A stretch of DNA of 18,891 nucleotides, taken from positions 1-18,891 of the forward strand of contig DEHC01000052.1 in NCBI GenBank assembly GCA_002351705.1. The letters run 5' to 3'. The DNA comes from Gammaproteobacteria bacterium UBA2810. Lineage in GTDB: Bacteria > Pseudomonadota > Gammaproteobacteria > Enterobacterales > Succinivibrionaceae. Position numbers and translations under genes: made by a program. Positions 1 to 7,528 of this stretch are shown here, piece after piece. Under the pieces are notes generated by a model, which did not search any database, had not been told where the DNA came from, and worked only from the letters and a program-made list of their open reading frames with translations. Each line of letters starts with the position of its first letter. Positions within the stretch are counted from its first letter, which is position 1.

Positions 1-1130
1 CCGTTCGCGGAGTACTTGAGCGCTGACTGGAACGAGTACCAGAACCTGCTCATCTCGGGAACCGAGGGCATCAGATCGCCGACCTCAGCGTTGGCCATGG
101 TTGCGGCTACGCGGGGATTCTCGGCAAGCTTCTCCTGGAAGCTCTTGAGGGCCGCTGCGCCGAGTGCCTTGTCATCATTGACATCCTTGAGGCCCTCGTC
201 GGTGAGGAGGTAGTTCTCGAGGAAGTCTCTGGCAAGCTCCCTGTTCGGGGATGCGGAGTTGATGACGAAGCCCTGAACCCCGACGAAGGGCCTTGACCAC
301 TTGCCGCTCAGCTTCGGGAGACGGTTGACGGAGAAGTCGATACCGGCCTTCTCATAGCCTGACCATGACCAGGAGCCGTTCAGGATGCAGCCGAGCTTCC
401 CGCCGGTGAAGTTTGCCTCCATGACATTGTTGTCGGCCTTCTTCTCGAGGTGTCCGTTCTTGATCATGTCAACTATGAACTTAACGCCGGCCTTGGAGCC
501 CTCGTTGGCAACTCCGACATCCTTGATGTTGTAGTAGCCCTCCGGGGACTTCTTGAAGGCGTAGCCGCCGTTTGCGGAAATGAGCGGGTAGCTGAAGTAC
601 GGGGTCGTGTACTCCCAGAATACCGCGTGGGCGCCCTGCTTCTGCAGCTCATCGTCGAGCTTCGCGAAGTCCTCCCAGTTCTCCGGAGCCTCAGGGACAA
701 GCTTCCTGTTGCAGATTAGTCCGAGAGCCTCGACGCTCAGCGGATAGCCGTAGATCTTGCCGCTGTAGGTCATGGCGTCCCAGGCAAAGTCAGCGAACTT
801 CGCCTTTTCCTCGGCGCTCGGGGTGATCGGGGCGATAAGTCCCGCGCTTGCCCACTCGCCGTAGCGGTCATGACCCCAGAGTAGGATGTCAGGGCCGCTC
901 CCGATGGCGGCTGCCTGCTGGAACTGAAGCTCGGGCTGCGCAGGATGGGCAACTGTCACCTTGACGCCGGTCTTCTTGGTGTATCTCTCGCCGACCTTGG
1001 CAATGCCGTTATATCCCTTGTCATCGTTGACCCAGACGGTAAGCTGGTTCTTCTCAATAGCGGCATTGGCAAGGAAAGACGTTCCGAGTGCAGCGGCGGC
1101 TGCGAGTGAGGCAATCAGTTTCTTTTTCAT
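1..1130 (-). CDS. malE: Maltose/maltodextrin-binding periplasmic protein, copy 1 (3' end outside window)
   Basis: Substrate-binding protein of the maltose ABC importer, acting in the periplasm and delivering maltodextrins to a MalFGK2-type permease. The start ATG is at 1130-1128 and opens a clear signal peptide (MKKKLIASL, an Ala-rich core, then LANA|AIEKNQL). The mature part follows E. coli MalE closely: VWVNDDKGYNGIAKVG, GPDILLWGHDRYGEWA, YPLSVEAL, SANGGYAFK and ENYLLTDEGL. The reading frame is open to base 1, where it ends in FWYSFQSALKYSANG, so only about 20 C-terminal residues are missing. It is closely related to the copy at 1601-2783 and in the same orientation, separated by 470 bp with its own promoter-like sequence. 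Any malF/malG genes would lie to the left, outside the window. Family assignment is firm; the exact sugar is inferred. Confidence 0.93.
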   Translation of the reverse strand, partial: MKKKLIASLAAAAALGTSFLANAAIEKNQLTVWVNDDKGYNGIAKVGERYTKKTGVKVTVAHPAQPELQFQQAAAIGSGPDILLWGHDRYGEWASAGLIAPITPSAEEKAKFADFAWDAMTYSGKIYGYPLSVEALGLICNRKLVPEAPENWEDFAKLDDELQKQGAHAVFWEYTTPYFSYPLISANGGYAFKKSPEGYYNIKDVGVANEGSKAGVKFIVDMIKNGHLEKKADNNVMEANFTGGKLGCILNGSWSWSGYEKAGIDFSVNRLPKLSGKWSRPFVGVQGFVINSASPNRELARDFLENYLLTDEGLKDVNDDKALGAAALKSFQEKLAENPRVAATMANAEVGDLMPSVPEMSRFWYSFQSALKYSAN

Positions 1131-1293
1131 GAGATATCCGTTTCAATCAAATACGCAGACAATAAAAAACAACACCTGCCGGACGGACAGTCTGCTTGTA
1201 AGCGCCGCAGACGCCCTGCCGTCTCCCGGGGAAGGGAAGATGCTGCTGCATACCGGCATCATGCCGTAATTTTTATGCGCATCAGGCGGCTTA

Positions 1294-1333
1294 GATATTA
1301 TCAGCTGTGAGCGAAAAAAAAACGCTTTTGTCT
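1294..1333 (-). promoter_or_regulatory. Putative promoter of malE copy 1 (extended -10)
   Basis: Read on the minus strand, GCTGATAATATC holds TGATAATAT, an extended -10 (TGnTAATAT) with the hexamer at 1300-1295. No good -35 lies 17 nt upstream (a T-run is there), which suggests dependence on an activator or on the extended -10. The heptamer AGACAAA (1333-1327) sits 26 nt upstream of the hexamer. The second malE copy has the same two elements at almost the same spacing. The leader to the ATG is about 155 nt. Confidence 0.5.
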
Positions 1334-1478
1334 ATTTTGGATCAAATTATGACCAAACAGTCCGGGATATGCACCAGGAAGGGGAGAAAAACGGCAGACT
1401 GGTTGCATTTTGCAATGTCAGACTCCTGTGCCCGCCATCCTGCTCCCCCTGTCCGGATGTGCCGCCCCGGTTAATGAA

Positions 1479-1542
1479 GAAGGGCAACGCCGCCTGCCGC
1501 TGAGGCTCGATCCTCATTCCCTGCAGGCCTGCATTGCCCTTC
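1479..1542. repeat. 64-nt imperfect inverted repeat downstream of malE copy 2
   Basis: GAAGGGCAACGC (1479-1490) pairs with GCATTGCCCTTC (1531-1542) over 12 positions with one G-U type mismatch. Further in, GCCTGC pairs with GCAGGC, and the tip closes with GAGG (1502-1505) and CCTC (1512-1515) around a 6-nt loop. The whole 64 bases can therefore fold into one long stem. There is no adjacent T-run, so it is not a classical intrinsic terminator. It may be a REP/BIME-like palindrome or a 3' stability element. Confidence 0.5.
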
Positions 1543-1550
1543 AGCAGCAT

Positions 1551-1572
1551 GGCTCCCGGCATTCCGGGAGCC
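1551..1572 (-). terminator. GC-rich hairpin after malE copy 2
   Basis: GGCTCCCGG (1551-1559) and CCGGGAGCC (1564-1572) form a perfect 9-bp stem with a 4-nt loop, 29 bases past the stop codon of malE copy 2. No T-tract follows on the minus strand, so termination may be weak or Rho-assisted. It lies next to the larger imperfect hairpin at 1479-1542. Confidence 0.45.
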
Positions 1573-1600
1573 TGCGTCCGGATGGTACCGGCGCTTCTGC

Positions 1601-2783
1601 TTACTTCTGGACTACGCGCTTTGCGGCGGTGTCAAGAGCCTCGTCAACCGACTGGCGGCCGGAGGTGGCGTTCTTGAGCGCAGTCTGGAAGGATGACCAG
1701 AACCTGCTCATCTCAGGAACGGAAGGCATCAGATCGCCGTTCTGGGCGTTCTCGATGGTAGTGGCGACGCGCGGGTTCTTGCCGACCTGGGCCTGGAAGG
1801 TCTTGATGGCTGCAGCGCCGAGGGCCTTGTCATCGTTCATGTCCTTGAGGCCCTCATCGGTGAGGAGGTAGTTCTCGAGGAAGTCAACTGCAAGGTCCTT
1901 GTTCGGGGACGCCGCGTTGAGAACGAAGCCCAGCACGCCGACGAACGGTCTTGACCACTGTCCGTTGAGCTTCGGGAGGCGGTTGACGGAGAAGTCAACC
2001 TTGGCCTGATCGTAGTTGGACCATGCCCACGGGCAGTTCACTATGCATCCGACCTGTCCCTTGGAGAACTTTGCCTCCATGACGCCGTAGTCCGCACCCT
2101 TCTCGATATGGTCATTCTTGATCATGTCAACCAGGTACTTCATGCCGGCACGCGCGCCCTCGTTCCCGACTCCGGTCTCATCGACGTTGTAGAAGCCGTC
2201 AGCGCCCTTCTTGAACGCGAATCCGCCGTTAGCGGAAATAAGCGGGTAGCTGAAGTAAGGAGTGTTGTAGTCCCAGATTACTGCGCGGGCGCCCTGCTTC
2301 TTCAGCTGATCATCGAGCTTTACGAAGTCCTCCCAGTTCTCCGGAACCTCGGGAACAAGCTTCTTGTTGCAGAGAAGGCCGATGGCCTCGACGCTGACAG
2401 GATAGCCGTAGATCTTGCCGCCGATGGTCATTGCGTCCCAGGTAAAGGCTGCGAACTTCTCCTTCTCCTCAGCGCTGGGAGTAATCGGGGAGAGAAGGCT
2501 TTGCCCACTCGCCGAAGCGGTCATGGGCCCAGAGGAAGATGTCCGGGCCGTTTCCGGTGGCAGCGGTCTGCTGGAACTTGACCTCAACCTGATCCGGATG
2601 GGCAACGGTTACCTTGACGCCGGTCTTCTTGGTGTACCTTTCACCGACCTTGGCGATGCCGTTGTAGCCCTTGTCGCTGTTGACCCAGATGGTGAGCTGG
2701 TTCTCGGCAATCAGGGCATCTGCGGAAAACGCGGCTCCGAGCGAGGCGGCGCATACTAAAGAAGCTATCAGTTTTTTATTCAT
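1601..2783 (-). pseudogene. malE: Maltose-binding protein paralogue, copy 2, with a frameshift
   Basis: A second MalE-type periplasmic binding protein. ATG at 2783-2781 gives a signal peptide (MNKKLIASLVCAASLGAAF, then SADA|LIAENQLTIWV) and the usual N-lobe with GPDIFLWAHDRFGEWAK. The frame is then lost: the first frame ends at PSLPDYSQR*, while the family sequence resumes one frame over as LLSPITPSAEEKEKF and runs without a break to ASGRQSVDEALDTAAKR and the stop at 1603-1601. Copy 1 has GEWA-SAG-LIAP at this place; here only ten bases (about 2501-2492) separate the Ala codon from LLSP where fifteen are expected, a net loss of 5 nt. Restored, the protein would be 395 residues, the standard MalE length. 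The remaining sequence is unusually intact, so the break is recent or an assembly error. If real, the product is a ~100-residue truncated, non-functional protein. Confidence 0.85.
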
Positions 2784-2923
2784 GAGCAATCCCGTCTTAA
2801 AACACCGGCAGCATGCCGGGCCGCCCGTGCGGACACGGCGGATGCGGCCGCGGAGCAGCCGGGGACGGAAGGAAACCCGTCCTGCCTGGAGGCTGCCGTT
2901 ATGCTGCGCATAGTACTTGCCGG

Positions 2924-2963
2924 ATATTATCAGCCGGCGCATACAAATGATACAACTTTGTCT
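2924..2963 (-). promoter_or_regulatory. Putative promoter of malE copy 2 (extended -10)
   Basis: Minus-strand GCTGATAATATC again supplies an extended -10 (TGATAATAT, hexamer 2929-2924). AGACAAA (2963-2957) lies 27 nt upstream, as in the copy 1 promoter, and no consensus -35 is present. The leader to the ATG is about 135 nt. Confidence 0.5.
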
Positions 2964-3126
2964 CAAAATCATGACAGGATGCGGTATTTTTCATCTGTTC
3001 AGGAGGCAAACCAGGCATAAGCCCCGGGCGTCCCTGTCTGTTCCCACACCAAAGTATGTTAAGGCACTAAACCGGGCCGCAGGGCCTGATTCTCCCTAGT
3101 ACGGCAAATTCAGCCAGCTCCCTTTA

Positions 3127-3150
3127 TGAAAGCGCGGCATATCTTATAAT
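3127..3150 (+). promoter_or_regulatory. Putative promoter of the yejM-cnoX-bepA operon
   Basis: A consensus -10 TATAAT is at 3145-3150. A weak -35-like TTTATG lies about 16-17 nt upstream. This places the start of transcription about 100 nt before the chosen GTG start. Only the -10 is convincing. Confidence 0.45.
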
Positions 3151-3241
3151 TGCGCGTAATCCCGGCTGCCTTAAGCGGCTGTACCGGGGCATGATGCTTA
3201 TGCGCTTGTATGATGAGAAAGCCGGATGCGCGGCTTATGGG

Positions 3242-3247
3242 AAGGAG
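3242..3247 (+). promoter_or_regulatory. Ribosome binding site that decides the yejM start
   Basis: AAGGAG at 3242-3247 lies 7 nt before GTG at 3255-3257. The in-frame ATGs further upstream (3210, 3213, 3237) have no Shine-Dalgarno sequence, so the GTG is preferred. Confidence 0.65.
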
Positions 3248-3254
3248 AAGCTCT

Positions 3255-5096
3255 GTGAGAACGGAAACGAATTCGTCCGCCGGCTACTTTGACAAGGTTT
3301 CATCATCGGTGGAATGGGCGCAGTGGTTCGCGTTTCTCAACATCGCCCTTTCGGGAGCCATCGGCATCAGGTACCTCATCGAGTACCCGCGGACGGCAGT
3401 GAGCACCCTTGATCATTTCTACGCGATCGTCAGCCTCATCGGGCATTTCGGCTTCCTCTGCTTCATGTTCTTCCTGCTGTTCCTCTTCCCGTTCTCCTTC
3501 ATCATCACCGGAAAGAAGGCCTACAGGACCACGGCGTTCGTCACTGCCTCAATCCTCAATATCGCGCTCCTCGTCGACACCCAGATCTTCCATTACTTCC
3601 ATTTCCACATGAGCTGGCAGATCCTCCGCGTCATCTCCGATTTCGACAGGAGCTCCCTCGGCCTCAACTTCTACTACCTGGTCTACTCCGTTCCAGCGGT
3701 CATCGCCATCGAGTCGGTGCTCATCCGCTACGCGGACTACAAGTGCCGCAAGACCAGGATACCCGCGTTCACCAAGGTTCTCATCGCGGCCGCAGTCGTC
3801 TGCTTTGTCGCGACGCACCTACTGCATGTCTGGGCTGACGCCGTGAAGTACCGGCCGATAACCGACCAGTCATACATCTTCCCGATGATGTACCCCATGA
3901 CCGCGCGCTCGTTCCTCGCGGAGAACAGCTGGATCACCCTCCCGGAGGCCGAGCAGAGCTCGAGGAGGCTGATGAACTACCCGCTCCGGAGCATCACGGC
4001 GGAGAAGCATCCGGAGAGAAACTTCATCCTCATAAGCCTCAACGGCCTCAGGGGCGACATGCTCACGAGGGAGAACATGCCGAACCTCAACCAGGCAGCC
4101 GCCGGGGGCCTCTCCTTCACCAGCCACTTCTCGACCTCGGTCTCCCCGTATGACTCCGTGTTCTCGATGCTCTACGGGCTTATTCCCCAGTACGCGGATC
4201 TCGCGAGGGACGCGAGGATCGATCCGGTGCTCTTCGACGAGCTGCAGCGCGACAGGAGCGACATCAGGATATTCCGCACCGGAAAGCCCTGGGACGATGA
4301 CATCCTGACGACCGCCTCGGCCGGGCTCCGCGGCTTCGACAGCATTGTCTACTCCCGGACGGACGACGAGACCGTGGCTGCCTTCATGAAATACCTCGCC
4401 GGAAGGAGCGGGGAGAAGGAAAGCCGCTTCTTCGCGCTCCTTCTCCTCAACGGGCCGCTTGAGACCGTGCTCCCGGAGAAGTTTCACGGCCCGTTCGGGC
4501 ACGGCACCAGGAAGAACCGGACAGTCTCCGGCATGACCGGCAACCTCGGCGAGGAGCTGAGGAACTCGTACAGGAACGCCGTTTACTACACCGACTCGAT
4601 GCTCGGTCCGCTCTTCGACACCGCGTCGGGAATGCCTGACACCATAACCATCGTCACCTCGGACAAGGGCTTTGACTTCGACCTCGTGGGCAAGGACGTG
4701 CCGCATGCCGGCAGGTTCACCTACGCCTCGCTCCATGTGCCCCTTGTGATCATGGGAGAGGGCGTCGAGAACGGCCTCAGGAGCGGGATGACCAACCATG
4801 CGGACATCGCGCCGACGATACTCAGCAGGTTCCTCGGCGTGACCAACAGCATTTCCGACTACTCGACCGGAAGCGATCTGACCGGGATGCTCACCAATTC
4901 CTTCGTCACGGGAGGGGACTCCGGCCATACCGTCATCATCGACCGGAAAAAGATTTCAGTGTTCAGCAGGGACGGCGGCTACACCGTCGCGGACAGGATC
5001 GAGAAGAACGACACCAGCAAGGGAAAGCTCTCGGATGACGAGCTGAAGTCGCTCATCCGCACGGAAAATGCGATGACCCGCTTTATTTCCAGGTGA
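3255..5096 (+). CDS. yejM: YejM/LapC (PbgA)-type inner-membrane protein with periplasmic sulfatase-like domain
   Basis: In E. coli this essential protein senses lipopolysaccharide at the periplasmic face of the inner membrane and, through LapB (YciM), sets FtsH degradation of LpxC. The product from the GTG is 613 residues (E. coli 586). The N-terminus matches the family: EWAQWFAFLNIALSGAIGIRY, then SLIGHFGFL and LFPFSFII. There are five hydrophobic segments within about the first 195 residues, then WADAVKYRPIT and YPMTARSFL at the membrane exit. From about residue 255 comes the alkaline-phosphatase-fold domain (NFILISLNGLRGDML, SVSPYDSVFSMLYGL, HVPLVIMGEG, NHADIAPTILSRFL). In the first metal-ligand position Asn replaces the Asp of true sulfatases, fitting a non-enzymatic member. 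It is first in a same-strand cluster with cnoX (50-bp gap) and bepA. Confidence 0.9.
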   Translation: MRTETNSSAGYFDKVSSSVEWAQWFAFLNIALSGAIGIRYLIEYPRTAVSTLDHFYAIVSLIGHFGFLCFMFFLLFLFPFSFIITGKKAYRTTAFVTASILNIALLVDTQIFHYFHFHMSWQILRVISDFDRSSLGLNFYYLVYSVPAVIAIESVLIRYADYKCRKTRIPAFTKVLIAAAVVCFVATHLLHVWADAVKYRPITDQSYIFPMMYPMTARSFLAENSWITLPEAEQSSRRLMNYPLRSITAEKHPERNFILISLNGLRGDMLTRENMPNLNQAAAGGLSFTSHFSTSVSPYDSVFSMLYGLIPQYADLARDARIDPVLFDELQRDRSDIRIFRTGKPWDDDILTTASAGLRGFDSIVYSRTDDETVAAFMKYLAGRSGEKESRFFALLLLNGPLETVLPEKFHGPFGHGTRKNRTVSGMTGNLGEELRNSYRNAVYYTDSMLGPLFDTASGMPDTITIVTSDKGFDFDLVGKDVPHAGRFTYASLHVPLVIMGEGVENGLRSGMTNHADIAPTILSRFLGVTNSISDYSTGSDLTGMLTNSFVTGGDSGHTVIIDRKKISVFSRDGGYTVADRIEKNDTSKGKLSDDELKSLIRTENAMTRFISR

Positions 5097-5146
5097 TCCG
5101 CCTCCATCTATACGAACAGAAACCCAGGATTTGAGGAGAAAGAAAC

Positions 5147-5989
5147 ATGAGTCTGGAACTTACACCCGAAAACATGCAGAGCGTCTTTGACAGCAACGCC
5201 GGAAAGGCGATGCTTCTCTTTGTCTACTCGGCGCAGGATCCCGAGAGCTCGAAGCTCCTTCAGTCCGCCGAGCCGCTTGTCCCGGAGTCAAGCCCCTACG
5301 CATCGCTGGTCAGAATAGACATAGACGCCCATCCGGAATTCCAGCAGATGGTTGTCCAGTGGGGCGTAAGATCCGTTCCATCTGTCATCGTCGTGCAGAA
5401 GGGCCGCATCTCGGGGCTCCTCCAGGCCGAGCAGGCCACCCTCGAGAACATAAAGAAGGTTCTTGACCAGGTGATGCCGAAGACCGACGAGATTGAGGCA
5501 GGCGAGGCAAGGAACGCCCTGGAGAAGGGAGACCTCAAGACCGCGCTCCTCAAGATAAACGAGGCGCTTGCCGCGAACGACAAGCCGGAGTACCGCCTTG
5601 TGAAGGCTGACATCGAGCTCAGGAACAACAACCTGAACTCGGCGAAGAAGCTCCTCGATGGCATCCCCCTCGAGAACCAGGACAGCTACTACCAGAAGCT
5701 GAAGTCAGCGCTTGATCTCGCCGGCAAGGCCGCGAAGTCCCCCGATGTCGAGAAACTCGAGGAGGAATACGCGAAGGATCCCTCGGACAAGGGCACAGCC
5801 AAGAAACTCGCTGTAAAATACAACGAGGCCGGAGAGAAGATCAAGGCGCTTGATCTGCTCTTCTCCATCCTCAGGAAGGATCTCGCCTTCGAGGACACCA
5901 AGAAGCTCTACCTCGACATCCTCGCCACCATGGAGGGGGATCCTGAGGTCTCGGCCTACAGAAGAAAGCTCTACACGCTGATGTACTAA
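5147..5989 (+). CDS. cnoX: CnoX/YbbN-like thioredoxin-TPR protein, cysteine-free
   Basis: A cytoplasmic chaperedoxin-type protein; E. coli CnoX (YbbN) holds unfolding clients under hypochlorous-acid stress and passes them to DnaK/GroEL. Length 280 residues (E. coli 284), started by ATG with GAGGAG 9-14 nt upstream. Residues about 5-110 have the thioredoxin fold pattern (AMLLFVYSAQDPESS, RIDIDAHPEF, WGVRSVPSVIVVQKG with the cis-Pro). From about 115 to 280 helical repeats follow (ARNALEKGDLKTALLKINEA, then KKLAVKYNEAGEKIKALDLL), as in YbbN. The active-site position reads SAQDPESS, and the protein contains no cysteine at all, so no thiol chemistry is possible; a pure holdase or adaptor role is more likely. 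It sits between yejM and bepA. Confidence 0.85.
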   Translation: MSLELTPENMQSVFDSNAGKAMLLFVYSAQDPESSKLLQSAEPLVPESSPYASLVRIDIDAHPEFQQMVVQWGVRSVPSVIVVQKGRISGLLQAEQATLENIKKVLDQVMPKTDEIEAGEARNALEKGDLKTALLKINEALAANDKPEYRLVKADIELRNNNLNSAKKLLDGIPLENQDSYYQKLKSALDLAGKAAKSPDVEKLEEEYAKDPSDKGTAKKLAVKYNEAGEKIKALDLLFSILRKDLAFEDTKKLYLDILATMEGDPEVSAYRRKLYTLMY

Positions 5990-6020
5990 ACTGTTCTTTT
6001 TAAGGATGCCGGAGGACTGC

Positions 6021-7502
6021 TTGAGACTTTTAAAACAGACAGCGGTCCTCCTTCTGTCCTCCCTTCTTTCAGGCACGGCGGCATCCGCCGGGCTCTACGA
6101 CTACGGCAGCTTTGATCTGCGGGGGCTTCCCGAGATAGGGACGGCAGGAGAGACCGCGCTCTCCGTCGGCAAGGAGATCAGGCTCGGGAAGTTCTTCAGC
6201 AGGCAGGCGAGGAGGATGCTCCCGGTGACTGACGATCCGGTCATCGACGAGTACCTAGCGAGCGTCGGGCAGAAGCTCATCGCGGCCTCCGACGGGGTGC
6301 GCTTCCCCTTCCACTTCTTCCTCGTGACCGATCCGGAGCTCAACGCCGCGGCGTTCCTGGGCGGCAGCGTCAAGGTCAACTCCGGGCTTTTCCACTACGC
6401 AGAGAATGAAAGCGAGCTCGCCGGCGTCCTCGCCCACGAGGTGAGCCACATCACAAGGCGCCACCTCGCGCAGTTCATCGAGGCAAGCAGCCGGAGCAAC
6501 AAGCTCACCTTCGCCGGAATCGCCGGAGCCATAGCGCTCTCGATGCTGAACCCAGCGCTCGGCGCCGCCGCGCTCACGACGGCCATAGGCGCCGGGATCC
6601 AGGCCCAGATCACCTATACGAGGGAGCACGAGATGGATGCCGACTCCGTTGGGATCAGGACACTCTACAAGGCCGGGTTTGATCCGGAGGGCATGGTCTC
6701 GTTCTTCGCGAAGCTCTCCGGGCTGACCGGCGGCATCTCCATCCCCCAGGGGCTCCTCACCCATCCGGTGCCGGAGTACCGCGTGGCGGCCGCGAGATCA
6801 ATGGCCGCGGGGATGCCGAAGCGTCCCTCCTACTTCAACAGCCCCGACTTCTATTTCGCGAAGGCCCGCATCGCGGTGCGCTACGAGCGCGCCGATCCGG
6901 AGCTGCTGCTCGCGGCCTATCAGAAGAAGCTTGACCGCAGCCCGTCCGATCCGGAGGCCCTCTACGGCAGGGTCATGGCCCTCATGGAGCTCGGGAGGTT
7001 CCACGCGGCTGACGAGGCGCTTGACATCCTCGTAAGGAAAACCGGGAGGAAGGACAACCTCTTCGTCATCGACGCGGAAACCGACATCAGCATCGGTCTC
7101 GGGAACAGCAAAGCCATGCTGCCGAGGCTCGAGCAGCTTGCCGCGTCAAGGCCGGACAGCCTGACTGTAGTGCTGAACCTCGCCAACCTCTGCATCTCGG
7201 CAGGACAGGCAAAAAAAGCCGTCTCGGTGCTCGATGCCTACGAGAGGAAGCATGACGACAGCCCGCTCGTCTACGACATGCTCGCGAGGGCCTGGACGGC
7301 TGCCGGCAACCCCGGCAAGTCAAAGATCGCAAAGGGAAGGTACTACGCCCTCAATGACAACTTCGGTGAGTCGAACGCCCTTCTGAACTCGGCGCTCACC
7401 TACACCAAAAGCCGTCTCGACAGGGCCTACATCGAGGGCCTAATCATCAGGAACCATGAGCTTGAGAGAGAGGATCAGGAGCTCTCGGAGAGCGTCAGAT
7501 AG
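6021..7502 (+). CDS. bepA: BepA/YfgC-like periplasmic M48 metalloprotease with TPR domain
   Basis: A periplasmic zinc protease and chaperone that in E. coli helps LptD and BAM-complex assembly and degrades stalled outer-membrane proteins. I prefer the TTG at 6021: GGAGG (6011-6015) is 5 nt upstream and it yields a clean signal peptide (LRLLKQTAVLLLSSLLSGTA, cut after ASA). The ATG at 6006 would add an acidic MPEDC and has no properly spaced site. The product is 493 residues (E. coli 487). The zinc motif HEVSH is at about residues 139-143 inside VLAHEVSHITRRH, and the third ligand lies in REHEMDADSVG (E about 204, with D about 208). The C-terminal half, from about residue 280, is TPR-like (DPEALYGRVMALMELGRFH, DSPLVYDMLARAWTAAGNPG). 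It follows cnoX by 31 bp and is convergent with hda 26 bp away. Confidence 0.92.
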   Translation: MRLLKQTAVLLLSSLLSGTAASAGLYDYGSFDLRGLPEIGTAGETALSVGKEIRLGKFFSRQARRMLPVTDDPVIDEYLASVGQKLIAASDGVRFPFHFFLVTDPELNAAAFLGGSVKVNSGLFHYAENESELAGVLAHEVSHITRRHLAQFIEASSRSNKLTFAGIAGAIALSMLNPALGAAALTTAIGAGIQAQITYTREHEMDADSVGIRTLYKAGFDPEGMVSFFAKLSGLTGGISIPQGLLTHPVPEYRVAAARSMAAGMPKRPSYFNSPDFYFAKARIAVRYERADPELLLAAYQKKLDRSPSDPEALYGRVMALMELGRFHAADEALDILVRKTGRKDNLFVIDAETDISIGLGNSKAMLPRLEQLAASRPDSLTVVLNLANLCISAGQAKKAVSVLDAYERKHDDSPLVYDMLARAWTAAGNPGKSKIAKGRYYALNDNFGESNALLNSALTYTKSRLDRAYIEGLIIRNHELEREDQELSESVR

Positions 7503-7528
7503 CGGAGATCAGGGAGCTGCGGCAAATG

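Larger units (their letters stand above)
1131..1600. other. Intergenic region between the malE copies
   Basis: No gene is supported in these 470 bases. From right to left they hold the 3' hairpins of malE copy 2 (1479-1572), a sequence resembling sites near malE copy 2 and pta (TCAAATTATGACC, 1342-1354), the promoter of copy 1 (1294-1333), and a leader with a small hairpin around 1253-1267 (CCGGCAT/ATGCCG). Short reading frames here overlap the malE genes antisense and look like shadows. Confidence 0.6.
2784..3254. other. Divergent intergenic region, malE copy 2 / yejM
   Basis: These 471 bases carry the leader and promoter of malE copy 2 on the minus strand and the probable yejM promoter at 3127-3150 on the plus strand. 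The malE leader contains a CCGGC/GCCGG hairpin near 2805-2820. A TCAAAATCATGAC sequence (2963-2975) resembles those near malE copy 1 and pta. I see no supported gene. Confidence 0.55.

Noticed and set aside
1131..1346. CRP site in the malE copy 1 promoter
   Set aside because: Only one half (TGTGA at 1306-1310) is present and the second half is an A-run; too weak to call.
3870..4928. 352-codon open frame antisense to yejM
   Set aside because: It mirrors the third-position GC bias of yejM, has a composition dominated by R, E, V and H with no recognisable motif, and yejM on the other strand is certain.
6006..6020. ATG 6006 as the bepA start
   Set aside because: It has no properly spaced ribosome site and adds acidic residues before the signal peptide; TTG 6021 has GGAGG at 5 nt.
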